In this document: piece after piece, positions 26,645-35,165 of the stretch | Layout: the number at the start of each line of letters is the position of its first letter | Numbering within the stretch: position 1 is the first letter of the stretch | Source of the DNA: Amycolatopsis orientalis DSM 40040 = KCTC 9412 | Lineage (GTDB): Bacteria > Actinomycetota > Actinomycetes > Mycobacteriales > Pseudonocardiaceae | Direction of reading: 5' to 3' | Assembly (NCBI RefSeq): GCF_000478275.1 | Contig: NZ_ASJB01000015.1 | Coordinates: forward strand, 279,615 to 343,614 | Length of the DNA stretch: 64,000 nucleotides | Notes under the pieces: generated by a model | Database searches by the model: none | Told to the model about the DNA's origin: nothing | What the model saw: the letters and a program-made list of their open reading frames with translations, nothing else | Program-made: the position numbers and the translations under genes

Positions 26645-26720
26645 CCCAGCGACCCATTCTCAAGAGCACTCGGAGGATGCGACAGGGCCATCCGGGGGAA
26701 GAGATGACCACAATCGGGGA

Positions 26721-28487
26721 TTATCCGGCGGAAGCCGCTTCGGCCGGATGACTCCCGGTAGGCCGGTCATCGGACAACTGATTCTCGACGAGCCGCCGGT
26801 ACAGCGGGCAGGACACGGTGAGCTCGTCGTGCGTGCCGTCGCCGGCGACCCTGCCTTCGTCGAGCACCAGTATCCGGTCGGCCCGGCGGACCGTGGCCAG
26901 CCGGTGGGCGATGATCAGCAGCGCGCATTCACCTCCGGCCCGCTCCAGCGCCCTGGTCAGCGCGAACTCGTTGATCTGGTCGAGATGCGCGCTCGGCTCG
27001 TCGAGAAGCAGCAGGTCGGGCCGGGTGAGCAGGGCGCGGGCGATGGCGACCCGCTGCCGCTCACCGCCGGAGAGCATGTTCCCGCGTTCCCCGACCTGGG
27101 TGTCGAGCCCCTCGGGCAGGGCGTCGACGAGCCCGGCCAGGTTGACCATTTCCAGCACCCGCGTGAGGTCCTCCGCGCCGGCGTCCGGTGCCGCGTACAC
27201 GAGGTTTTCCCGCAGGGTGCCATGCAGGATCGGCACGTTCTGGTCGACAAGGGCCAGCCGGGAACGGCAGTCGGAAAGTGAAATTCCGTTCAGGTCGGCG
27301 CCATTCAGCAGGATCGTCCCGGAAAAGGGCTGATAAAAACACTCGGCCAGCGAGAAAACTGTCGACTTTCCCGCCCCTGACTTTCCGACCAGCGCCACGG
27401 TCGTCCGCGGTTCGACCCGGAACGAAACGCCGTCCAGCACCGTCCTTTTCCCGTAGGAGAATCGGACGTCGCGGAATTCCAGCACCGGCGCGGACCGCAC
27501 GGGGAGTATCGGCGAGCGGGTCGCCGTGTCGCTTTCGACGGGCAAGAGGGATGCCTCGTGCACCCGCTGCAGCGCGCCCATGCCGCGCTGGACGAGGCCG
27601 ATTCCCTGGAGCAGGGAGATGAGCGGCACCACCAGATAGGTCGCGTACAAGAGGAACGCCACCAGCTCGCCCAGCGACGTCGCGTTCGACGCCACCCGCG
27701 CCCCGCCGATGAGCAGCACCAGCAGCAGCGAGCCGCGGATGGCCAGCTCGACGGCCGGGGTCATCACCGAGGTCAGCTTGGCCGCCTGCACTCCCGCGGC
27801 GAAGGCCGTCTCCGCCCGCTCGCCGATCCGCCGCTCCTCTCGCGGCTCCGCCCGGTTCGCGCGCACCATCCGGATCGCGCCCAGCGCGCGTTCGAGGTCC
27901 GCGGTCATCTCGCCGACCCCGCGCTGCGTCCGCTCGCCCGCCGCGCGGAGCCTGCCGAGCAACGCGGCCACCACGACGGCGGCGACCGACACGGTCGCCG
28001 CCACCAGACCGAACAGCACCGGGTCGAGCAGCAGCATCAGCACCGCCGTGCCGAGGCCGGTCAGCCCGCCCGCGACGAGCTGGACCGACGCGGTCGACAC
28101 CACGTCGCGCAGCACGGTGGTGTCGACGCTGAGCCGGGAGATCAGGTCGCCGAGCCGGTGGTCCTCGTAAGCGGGCATCCGCAGCCGCAGCAGGCGAGCG
28201 ATCAGCCTTCTGCGCACGCTGAGCACCACGCGTTCACCCGACCGCTCCAGCATGAACAAGCCGAGCCCGTCCACGGCGGCCTGGACGAGGAAGAGCCCGG
28301 CTATGCCCGCGATGAACCACCAGGAGAGCGGCCGCGTGCCCGCCGAGTCGATCCCGTGCCGGACCAGCAACGGCTGCAGCATGCCCAGTCCGGACGCCGC
28401 CACGGTGAGCACGATCGCCAGCGTCAGCACCCCGCGGTGGCCCGCGGTCAGCCGCAGCAGATCCCGGAAACCCGCCCGATCACTCAT
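26721..28487 (-). CDS. Lasso-peptide ABC exporter
   Basis: 588 residues from ATG 28487 (ATGA overlap with the B2 gene). An N-terminal six-helix ABC exporter domain is fused to a nucleotide-binding domain: Walker A LVGKSGAGKST ending at about 376, LSGGERQRVAIARALL near 471, Walker B LLLLDEPSA and H-loop IIAHRLATV. It is probably a homodimer exporting the mature lasso peptide and giving self-immunity. The lasso convention would name it D. Confidence 0.9.
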   Translation of the reverse strand: MSDRAGFRDLLRLTAGHRGVLTLAIVLTVAASGLGMLQPLLVRHGIDSAGTRPLSWWFIAGIAGLFLVQAAVDGLGLFMLERSGERVVLSVRRRLIARLLRLRMPAYEDHRLGDLISRLSVDTTVLRDVVSTASVQLVAGGLTGLGTAVLMLLLDPVLFGLVAATVSVAAVVVAALLGRLRAAGERTQRGVGEMTADLERALGAIRMVRANRAEPREERRIGERAETAFAAGVQAAKLTSVMTPAVELAIRGSLLLVLLIGGARVASNATSLGELVAFLLYATYLVVPLISLLQGIGLVQRGMGALQRVHEASLLPVESDTATRSPILPVRSAPVLEFRDVRFSYGKRTVLDGVSFRVEPRTTVALVGKSGAGKSTVFSLAECFYQPFSGTILLNGADLNGISLSDCRSRLALVDQNVPILHGTLRENLVYAAPDAGAEDLTRVLEMVNLAGLVDALPEGLDTQVGERGNMLSGGERQRVAIARALLTRPDLLLLDEPSAHLDQINEFALTRALERAGGECALLIIAHRLATVRRADRILVLDEGRVAGDGTHDELTVSCPLYRRLVENQLSDDRPTGSHPAEAASAG

Positions 28488-28915
28488 CGGGCCGGGTCCG
28501 GCGGCCCGACGGCGACGAGCTTCGCGAAATACCCGGCGGAGACCCCTTCGCCGACGGGCTGCCCGTCCACCTCGACCCAGGCGTGCGCGCCGAACGGCGG
28601 CCGCGACCGGACGCCGACGCACCACGTCGGCCAGGTACCGCGGAACCTGCACAGCAGCGTGACCGCCAGCGACCTGGGCAGGCAGCCTTTCGGGCCGAGG
28701 CAGGCCAGGCTGACCGCGAGCACCGCCTCCCTCGCGGCCTCCGCCTGCTCGGGGGTGGCCGGCCGGGCGCCGCGGCGGAGGACGCCGAAGACCAGCCGGA
28801 TCCGGTGGGGCGGCAGCATCGCGACCAGCCTGGCCGCGGCGACCGCGCACCGGGCGGCGAGCCGCCGCGTGAACGGCAGTGACCGCGATCTGCTGAGCGC
28901 GCTCGGGGTGGTCAC
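28484..28915 (-). CDS. Lasso-peptide leader peptidase (B2, transglutaminase-like)
   Basis: 143 residues. Catalytic triad candidates are C78 in GCLPRSLA, H111 in GAHAWVE and D117 in VDGQPV, the signature of lasso B2 proteins. It cuts the leader after the conserved Thr-x site and delivers the core to the cyclase. GTG 28915 overlaps the stop of the RRE gene (GTGA). B1 and B2 are separate, as is usual in actinobacteria. Confidence 0.92.
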   Translation of the reverse strand: MTTPSALSRSRSLPFTRRLAARCAVAAARLVAMLPPHRIRLVFGVLRRGARPATPEQAEAAREAVLAVSLACLGPKGCLPRSLAVTLLCRFRGTWPTWCVGVRSRPPFGAHAWVEVDGQPVGEGVSAGYFAKLVAVGPPDPAR

Positions 28916-29169
28916 GACGTCACCAGGCCCGCCGCGCGCAGCCCCTCCACCAGCGTGGTCACGTCCTGTTCGGCACGCTCACGCGAGACGTCGTACTCCT
29001 CGATGAGCGCGCCGGCCGCCTGTTCGCTGTCACCGCCTTCGAGCAGTGTCCGCACGACGATCCGGCCACTCGGGTTGAGCTGGAAATATCGGCCCTTGCG
29101 CTCGTCGAGCAGCACGGACCCATAGTCTGTGTCCACAATGGACACGTCGGCGCGGAAGGCGAGGCTCAT
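28912..29169 (-). CDS. Lasso-peptide RiPP recognition element protein (B1, PqqD-like)
   Basis: 85 residues from ATG 29169, with GGAGGAG upstream and ATGA overlap with the cyclase. PqqD-like winged helix (YFQLNPSGRIVVRTLLEGG then LIEEYDVSRERAEQDVTTLVEGLRAAGLV). It binds the YxxPxL part of the leader and presents it to B2. Also called E. Confidence 0.92.
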   Translation of the reverse strand: MSLAFRADVSIVDTDYGSVLLDERKGRYFQLNPSGRIVVRTLLEGGDSEQAAGALIEEYDVSRERAEQDVTTLVEGLRAAGLVTS

Positions 29170-31010
29170 TTCTCCTCCAGAGAGAGCAAGGGCTTCGAGA
29201 ACGTGCGCAGCCAGACCTCGCAGCCGATGGTGGGATACAGGATGCCGTCGCGAAGCTCCGGCGTTTCGGGTCGCGATGCCAAGGCGCTCAAGCGATTCCG
29301 GTCGACGAGGCCGAGTTCGGCCAGCCGGGAGTCCGCCCACAGCTCACGCAGGTCGCCCCGGCCGGCCCGCAGCCCCGCCGCGGCGTCCATCGACGCCTGC
29401 GCCTTGCTGGTGCGGGCCAGGCATTCGCCGGGTACCACGCCGCGCATGGCTTCGGTGAGCACCGGTTTGTACGCCCACGGCGTCACCCGGTCGTCCGGCC
29501 TGATCGACAGGCAGGCCTCGATCACCCGGTCGTCGAAGAACGGCGACTGGATCGGCAGCCCGGCCCGCGCGCTCATCTGCTCCCATTGCCGGATGATCCG
29601 CGTGCAGGACAGGATCTGCTCCAGATCCGCGTGCTCGCCCCTGGTCTCACCGAGGGGCTCCGCGGTGAGCGCCGCCTCCCGGATCGCCGCGCTCGCCAGC
29701 TCTTGCGCCTCCCGCGTCGCCCAGTCGAACAACCGGGGCGGAGTGCTCCACCCCAGCGCCGCGGTCACCGGCGCGGTCTTCGCCGCGCGGACGTCGGCCG
29801 CGGCGTCCGAGAGCCACCGGCGGTACGAACGGGAATCGGCGAGCGCGCGGACCATGCCACCGAGCGGCCAGGTGAACAGCGCGCGGAAGCCCCGGAGCGC
29901 GCCCAGCGCGAACAACGGACGGCGCCGCAGAATCGTGTGATAGTGCGCTTCGGAGCACCAAGCGACGTGATCGCCGCCGATGCCGGTCAGCCGGACCCTG
30001 CTGCCCTTGGCCGCCAGCGGCGCCAGATCGCTGAGCAGCCTGGCCCGGTCCATCATCCCGATGGTCGGTTCGTCGAGCGGATCGTCGATTTCGAGCAGGC
30101 CCGCGTAGACCAGCGGAGACGCGGCGACGTCCCACACCGCGTGCTCGACCTCGAGCAGATGCGCCGCCGCGCGCTTCGCCCAGGCGAGGTCGTCGTCGGC
30201 CGGGTCGAGTCCCGGCCAGGTGCTCGCCACGATCTTCGCGTCGCCGCGGGCGGCGAGGAAGGTCACCGAGGTCGAATCCAGGCCACCGGAAAGGTCGCAG
30301 GCGACCACGCCACCGGCGGCCGTGCGCGTGTCCACCGCGGCGGCGAGCGCTTCCCGCACCAGCGGCGCGCCTTCCGCGAGCGAACGTTCCGGGCGCGGCG
30401 GATCCCACCACCGCACCGTGCGGGCGGCGAGGCCGTCCGGCGCGAACACCAGCGCGCTGCCCGGCTCCACTCCGTGCACCCCGCGCCACATCGGCTTGTG
30501 CAGGAACGGATGCGGAACCGGGAACAGCAGCCGGACCGCGAGCATCCGCTCGTCGATGTCCGCTCCCGCCGCGTGGGCGAGGATGTCCGCACGGTCGGCC
30601 GCGACCACCACGCCGCCGATCCTGGTGTGGTGGACCAGCCGCAGCCCGGACGCCGTGCCCTGCACCCGGCAGTGCCCGTCCACCGACGCCACCAGGTGGA
30701 AGCTGCCCGGCAGCTTCGCCGCCAGCGCGTCGAGCCCGCCGGGATCCCGCAGCCTCGCGGCCGCGAGGGTCAGTTCCTTCTCGGTGACCGGGCACCAGCC
30801 GATCACCGCCAGCCTGGTCCGCCCCGCCGAGGCCACGATGATCCCGTCATCCGGCCACCGGCCGGTCAGCCACGGCCGCCCCGACGCGTGGGCGAGCGTC
30901 CGGGACCCAGGTGCGTGCAACCGCGGGGCCACGGCGAAGGTGGCTTCGTGGTCGGGAAAGACCGCGAAGTACTCCTCGCCGTGACCCAGCGTGTCAACGA
31001 TTCGACGCAT
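29166..31010 (-). CDS. Lasso-peptide macrolactam synthetase (C, asparagine-synthetase-like)
   Basis: 614 residues. An N-terminal glutaminase-like domain lacks the catalytic Cys2 of true asparagine synthetases. The ATP pyrophosphatase domain has SGGLDS at 241-246. It activates the side chain of a core Asp as an acyl-AMP so that the core N-terminus can attack. ATG 31010 lies 21 bp after the precursor stop. No good ribosome-binding site is visible, so it may depend on translation of the precursor. Confidence 0.92.
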   Translation of the reverse strand: MRRIVDTLGHGEEYFAVFPDHEATFAVAPRLHAPGSRTLAHASGRPWLTGRWPDDGIIVASAGRTRLAVIGWCPVTEKELTLAAARLRDPGGLDALAAKLPGSFHLVASVDGHCRVQGTASGLRLVHHTRIGGVVVAADRADILAHAAGADIDERMLAVRLLFPVPHPFLHKPMWRGVHGVEPGSALVFAPDGLAARTVRWWDPPRPERSLAEGAPLVREALAAAVDTRTAAGGVVACDLSGGLDSTSVTFLAARGDAKIVASTWPGLDPADDDLAWAKRAAAHLLEVEHAVWDVAASPLVYAGLLEIDDPLDEPTIGMMDRARLLSDLAPLAAKGSRVRLTGIGGDHVAWCSEAHYHTILRRRPLFALGALRGFRALFTWPLGGMVRALADSRSYRRWLSDAAADVRAAKTAPVTAALGWSTPPRLFDWATREAQELASAAIREAALTAEPLGETRGEHADLEQILSCTRIIRQWEQMSARAGLPIQSPFFDDRVIEACLSIRPDDRVTPWAYKPVLTEAMRGVVPGECLARTSKAQASMDAAAGLRAGRGDLRELWADSRLAELGLVDRNRLSALASRPETPELRDGILYPTIGCEVWLRTFSKPLLSLEEK

Positions 31011-31031
31011 CGACGCAGACGGTCAGCGCGT

Positions 31032-31139
31032 TCAGTTCTTGCTGAAGATCAGCCGGTCGTTGCCCGACGACTGCAGCAGGCCGGTGACCTCACCGAACTC
31101 GCCGGCCTCGATCAGCATGGGGGTCTCGTATTCCTTCAT
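31032..31139 (-). CDS. Lasso precursor peptide, citrulassin family
   Basis: 35 codons (ATG 31139, TGA 31034-31032), too short for most gene finders, with AAGGTGAG upstream. The leader carries Y4-x-x-P7-x-L9, G13 and T19, the penultimate-Thr rule of lasso leaders. Cleavage after G20 gives core LLQSSGNDRLIFSKN (15 residues). It shares GNDRL-SKN and length with citrulassin A (LLGLAGNDRLVLSKN, from memory). By analogy the ring is Leu1 to Asp8 (eight residues) and the tail Arg9-Asn15 threads it. In citrulassins Arg9 can become citrulline; the needed deiminase is not here. Changes at core positions 3-5, 11 and 12 would make it a new congener. Confidence 0.92.
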   Translation of the reverse strand: MKEYETPMLIEAGEFGEVTGLLQSSGNDRLIFSKN

Positions 31140-31335
31140 GGCACTCACCTTTCGTCGGCTTTCCTTCGATTAGGGCGTGCACGCGCCATCACCGAACGTA
31201 ACAAGGGGTTCACGGGTTCCACAGCGAACGAAGCTTCCGGAACCGGCAATTGCCACAAGCGGCACTCGAGCTGCGCACTGCTGTCGCACTGGGGCAACGC
31301 GCTCAGCTCTCGGCGTTCTTCGGCAAGCCCCTGCG
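31140..31335. promoter_or_regulatory. Region upstream of the lasso operon
   Basis: 196 bp between the precursor start and the stop of the TetR gene, which is also on the minus strand. The lasso promoter must lie here. I see no convincing -35/-10 pair, only the short palindrome GGCAATTGCC near 31244-31253. Confidence 0.35.
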
Positions 31336-31941
31336 TCACCGAAGCAGCGACGTGACCAAGGTGTCCTTGAGCCAGGCTTCGTAGTCGTCGTGACTCCATC
31401 CGGCCTCGGTGACGAGGCTGGTGTGGACGTCGGCGCTCATCAGGGCCACGGCGATGTCGGCGGCCCTGGGCACCACCTCGCGTCCGCTCGCCTCGACGCG
31501 GGCGATCACCAGCTCGACGCCGAGCCGGTTGCGCCGCGCGCCCTCGGCCTGGGTCGCGGCGATGTCCGGATCGACGGCGGCCCCGGAGCTCAGCATCGCG
31601 ACGATGTCGCCGCAGCGTTCCCGGACCTGGCGGGCGACCCGGGCCAGCAGGCCGAGCAACGCGACCGGGTCTTCGGTCCGCTGCGCCTCGGCGACGAGGT
31701 CGGGGATCCCGGACTCGTCGTCGAGGAGGTCGACGAGACCGCCGAGGACACCGGCCTTCGAGCCGAAGTGGGCGTAGATGGTCTGCGGCGACACCCCAGC
31801 TTCCTGCGCGATGAGGCGGATCGGCGTCCGCGCGTATCCGCGCTCGGCGAAGAGGCCGCGGGCCGCGGTCAGGATCGTGCGCAGCGTCAGCGCCTCGCGG
31901 CGGTCGCGCAACCGGACGATGCCGGGAAGATCCGCGGGCAT
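31336..31941 (-). CDS. TetR/AcrR-family regulator
   Basis: 201 residues from ATG 31941 with GAGGAG upstream. The N-terminal HTH is clear (TILTAARGLFAERGYARTPIRLIAQEAGVSPQTIYAHFGSKAGVLGGLVDLL). The C-terminal ligand domain contains a Cys (ERCGDIVAMLSSGAA) and no recognised family mark. Divergent from the SnoaL-like gene over a 17-bp palindrome that is its likely operator. Confidence 0.86.
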   Translation of the reverse strand: MPADLPGIVRLRDRREALTLRTILTAARGLFAERGYARTPIRLIAQEAGVSPQTIYAHFGSKAGVLGGLVDLLDDESGIPDLVAEAQRTEDPVALLGLLARVARQVRERCGDIVAMLSSGAAVDPDIAATQAEGARRNRLGVELVIARVEASGREVVPRAADIAVALMSADVHTSLVTEAGWSHDDYEAWLKDTLVTSLLR

Positions 31942-31957
31942 GTATGCTCCTCGAAAG

Positions 31958-31974
31958 TTGGAACGTTGTTCTAA
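31958..31974. promoter_or_regulatory. Candidate TetR operator
   Basis: TTGGAAC-GTT-GTTCTAA, seven-base arms with one mismatch, 16 bp upstream of the TetR start and just before the divergent SnoaL-like gene. Confidence 0.6.
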
Positions 31975-32007
31975 GTAATGGATCGCCGTTACACGGAGAG
32001 GATAGCG

Positions 32008-32433
32008 ATGACCACCGAGGAGATCATCACGGAGCTGGAACGCGCCTGGAACGCGGGCGACGGGCCGGCGTGGGCCGCGTGTTTCGCCGAGGACGCGGAC
32101 TTCGTCGACGTCCTCGGCCGGATCCAGCGCGGCCGCGCGACGATCGCGCGGGAAAGCCAGAACATCTTCGACACCATCTACCGGGGCAGCAGGCTGGAGA
32201 TCCGCCAGGTGTCGAGCCGTCCGCTCGGCGGCGGATTCGACCTCGTGCACACCGCGACCAGGCTGTCCATCCCCGCCGGCCCCCTGGCCGGGGAAGCACG
32301 GGCGGTGCAGACGAAGCTCGTCCGCGACGGCGAGATCGTCGCGTTCCACAACACGATCCGGGGCGATATCGCGGAGTTCGCCGACCACGACGCGGAACTC
32401 GCCGCCCGGTCGCCCCAGGAGTGGGATTCCTGA
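32008..32433 (+). CDS. SnoaL/SgcJ-like NTF2-fold protein
   Basis: 141 residues from ATG 32008 with AGAGGA upstream; an in-frame ATG at 31978 lies in the operator region and is less likely. Opening EEIITELERAWNAGDGPAWAACFAEDADFVDVLGRIQRGRATI is the SgcJ/EcaC-type NTF2-like pattern. Members include polyketide-tailoring enzymes and small hydrolases; many have no known activity. Probable target of the adjacent TetR regulator. Confidence 0.82.
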   Translation: MTTEEIITELERAWNAGDGPAWAACFAEDADFVDVLGRIQRGRATIARESQNIFDTIYRGSRLEIRQVSSRPLGGGFDLVHTATRLSIPAGPLAGEARAVQTKLVRDGEIVAFHNTIRGDIAEFADHDAELAARSPQEWDS

Positions 32434-32469
32434 TCGCCGCCGTTCCCGGCGGACGTGGTGCTCCCGGGG

Positions 32470-35163
32470 TCAGGCAGGGGCGTTGATCGGCCGCAGCCGC
32501 CGCGGCCCGGTGTCGGGGCGGGTCGGTGGCGGGCCGAGCACGATCCGGGCGTTGGCGACGAACGCGCCGTCCGGGGAGGCCAGGATCGGGTCGAGCGTCA
32601 TCGAGCGGACCTCGGGGTTGTCCTCGGCGAGGGCGGCGACGCGCAGCACGATGTCCTGCAACGCGGCCAGATCCGCCGGTTCGTCGCCGCGGTATCCGGT
32701 GAGCAGCGGCGAGGTCCGCGGTTCGCGCAGCAGGGTGGCGGCGTCGACGTCGGTGAGCGGGACGGCGCGGTAGGCCCGGTCCCCCAGCAGCGTGCTGACC
32801 AGCCCGGAGAGGCCGAACGACACGAGCGTGCCGAACGACGGGTCGTCCTGCAGGCCGATCACGCAGGACAGGCCCTTGGGCGCCATCCGCTGGACGTAGA
32901 CGTCGTCGTCGCCGGAGGTCTCCCGCAGATCGAGGTACGCCCGGCGTACTCCGTCCACAGAGGACAGGTCGAGCCGCACCCCGGCGAGGTCCGGCCTGCC
33001 GCGGAACCGTTCGTCGACGGCCTTGAGGGTGACCGGGAAACCCAGCTCTTCGGCGGCTTTCACCGCTTCGTCCGCCGACGTCACGACACGGAAGGGGACG
33101 ACGTCGATGCCGTAACAGCCCAGAAGCCGGACCACGTCTTCGTCGGAGAGCAGGGTGGTCTTGCCGTCCTCGCCTTTCAGCAGCTCGTTGACGATCACCT
33201 GAGCCTGCTCGGCGTGCAGCCCCGCCGGCCGCACCAGGTTCCCTTGCGGCCGCTGACGCCAGGCGGCGTAACGCACGACGCGGGCGAGCGCGTTCACCGC
33301 GCGTTCGGGGCTGGGATAGGACGGGACCGAACCCCGCGTCGGCACGCCGTCGTCGGACAGCACGGCCAGTTCGTCCGGCACGCCCTCGACGGCGAGGAAG
33401 GTCGACACGATCGGCTTGTTCTCGTGCATCTCCACGACGGCCTCCCGCAGGGCGCGGGCGTAGGCGGTGCCGGGGATGGCCAGCGGTGGCACGAAGACCA
33501 CGACGAGCGCGTCGGTCTCCGGGGAGTTGAGGGCTTCACGCACGGCCGAGGCGAACTCCTCCGGGCTCGCCTGCGGTCCGACGTCGACCGGGTCCGAGGC
33601 CAGCCGCAGGCCCTGTGCCCGCGCGGTGTCGGCGGCCAGCAGCCCGATCGCGCTGGAGTTACCCACGATGCCGACCCGCGGTCCGGCCGGCAGCGGCTGG
33701 TGGGCGAAGACCAGTGCGGTGTCGAAGAGCTGCGCGAGGGTGTCGACGCGGACCACACCCGCCTGCTCGAACAGGGCCTGGACGCTGGATTCGTCGACCT
33801 CCGCCGAGGTCGCGGCGAGTTGCGGTCGGACGGCGTGCCTGCCGGACTTCACCGCCACCACCGGTTTCGTCCGCGCCAGCCGCCGCGCCAGCCGCGCGAA
33901 CTTGCGCGGGTTGCCGAACGATTCCAGGTACAGCAGCACGAGGTCGGTCGCCGGATCGGTCTCCCAGTACTGGAGGAGGTCGTTGCCGGAGACGTCGGCC
34001 CGGTTGCCCGCCGAGACGAACGTCGAGAGCCCGAGGCCGCGTGCTTCGGCGTCCGCGAGGATCGCGGTGCCGAGCGCACCGGACTGGCAGAAGAACCCGG
34101 TGCGGCCGCGCGCGGGCAGGCGCGGCGCGAGGGTGGCGTTGAGCCGGACCGAGGCGTCGGTGTTGAGCACGCCCAGCGCGTTCGGGCCGACCACGCGCAT
34201 ACCGTGCGCCCTGGCCTCCCCGACCAGCCGCAGTTCGGCGTGCAGCCCGTGCGGTCCGGCCTCGGCGAAACCGCCCGAGACGATCAGGAGGGTCTTGACC
34301 CCCTTGGCGAGCGCACCGTCCAAAACGGACTCGACGGCTTCGGCGGGCACGGCGACCAGCGCGAGATCGACGTCCTCGGGAATGTCCACAACGGACGGAT
34401 AAGCGCGCACGCCCCGGACGGACTTGTGCTCCGGGTTGACCGGGTAGACGGTGCCCGCGAAGTCGGCGCTCAGCAGGTTGGTGAGGGCGACGTAGCCGAT
34501 CTTCGTCGGATCGGTGGACGCGCCGATCACCGCGACCGACTTCGGATGCAGCAGGTTGTGCACGCTGCGCGCCTCGGCCGCCTGCTCCCGGGAGCGGGCG
34601 ACCGCGAGCGACTCCTCGGTCGGGTCGATGTCGAACTCCAGATGCAGCACGCCTTCCTCGATCTCGCGGCTGACCTGGTATCCGGCGTCGCGGAACACCC
34701 GGACCATCGCCGCGTTCTCGGCGAGCACCTCGGCGACGAAGCGGCGCAGCCCGGATTCCGAGGCGGCGGCGGCCAGATGCTCCAGCAGGATCGAGCCGAG
34801 CCCGCGCCCCTGGTGGGCGTCGTCGACGACGAACGCGACCTCCGCCGACGGACCGTGGTCGAGGCGTTCGTAACGGCCGACGGCCACGATGTCGTCGCCC
34901 AGCAGCGCGACGAAGGCGACCCTGTCGTGGTGGTCGACGACGGAGAACCGTTCGAGGTCCCGTTGCGGGATCCGCGGATAGGCGCCGAAGTACCGGAAGT
35001 ACCGGGTGCGTTCGGACAACCGGCCGTGGAACGCGACGAGCCCGTCGGCGTCGCTGGGGATCACCGGTCGCAGGTGGACGGTGCCGCCGTCGGAGAGCAG
35101 GACGTCGGCCTCCCACTCGCGCGGGTAGTCGAAGGCGGCGCGCCTGGCGTCCTCAGTGGTCAT
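32470..35163 (-). CDS. GNAT acetyltransferase fused to NDP-forming acyl-CoA synthetase (Pat-like)
   Basis: 897 residues from ATG 35163. Residues ~20-190 form a GNAT domain (VVDDAHQGRGLGSILLEHL is the acetyl-CoA P-loop). CoA-binding (SVAVIGASTDPTKIGYVALTNLL), ligase (VGIVGNSSAIGLLAADTARAQGLRLAS) and ATP-grasp (GFPVTLKAV) modules follow. In the best-studied relatives this architecture acetylates and inactivates acyl-CoA synthetases, with the synthetase part acting as sensor. Two acyl-CoA ligases in this window are plausible targets. It starts two bases after the stop of an AcuC-like deacetylase gene, which could remove the mark. Confidence 0.9.
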   Translation of the reverse strand: MTTEDARRAAFDYPREWEADVLLSDGGTVHLRPVIPSDADGLVAFHGRLSERTRYFRYFGAYPRIPQRDLERFSVVDHHDRVAFVALLGDDIVAVGRYERLDHGPSAEVAFVVDDAHQGRGLGSILLEHLAAAASESGLRRFVAEVLAENAAMVRVFRDAGYQVSREIEEGVLHLEFDIDPTEESLAVARSREQAAEARSVHNLLHPKSVAVIGASTDPTKIGYVALTNLLSADFAGTVYPVNPEHKSVRGVRAYPSVVDIPEDVDLALVAVPAEAVESVLDGALAKGVKTLLIVSGGFAEAGPHGLHAELRLVGEARAHGMRVVGPNALGVLNTDASVRLNATLAPRLPARGRTGFFCQSGALGTAILADAEARGLGLSTFVSAGNRADVSGNDLLQYWETDPATDLVLLYLESFGNPRKFARLARRLARTKPVVAVKSGRHAVRPQLAATSAEVDESSVQALFEQAGVVRVDTLAQLFDTALVFAHQPLPAGPRVGIVGNSSAIGLLAADTARAQGLRLASDPVDVGPQASPEEFASAVREALNSPETDALVVVFVPPLAIPGTAYARALREAVVEMHENKPIVSTFLAVEGVPDELAVLSDDGVPTRGSVPSYPSPERAVNALARVVRYAAWRQRPQGNLVRPAGLHAEQAQVIVNELLKGEDGKTTLLSDEDVVRLLGCYGIDVVPFRVVTSADEAVKAAEELGFPVTLKAVDERFRGRPDLAGVRLDLSSVDGVRRAYLDLRETSGDDDVYVQRMAPKGLSCVIGLQDDPSFGTLVSFGLSGLVSTLLGDRAYRAVPLTDVDAATLLREPRTSPLLTGYRGDEPADLAALQDIVLRVAALAEDNPEVRSMTLDPILASPDGAFVANARIVLGPPPTRPDTGPRRLRPINAPA

Positions 35164-35165
35164 GG

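Noticed and set aside
29166..31010. True asparagine synthetase
   Set aside because: Lacks the N-terminal catalytic Cys and is surrounded by the full lasso gene set and precursor.
31145..31399. Alternative small minus-strand frame upstream of the lasso precursor
   Set aside because: No lasso leader motif, ends inside the promoter region and overlaps the TetR 3' end.
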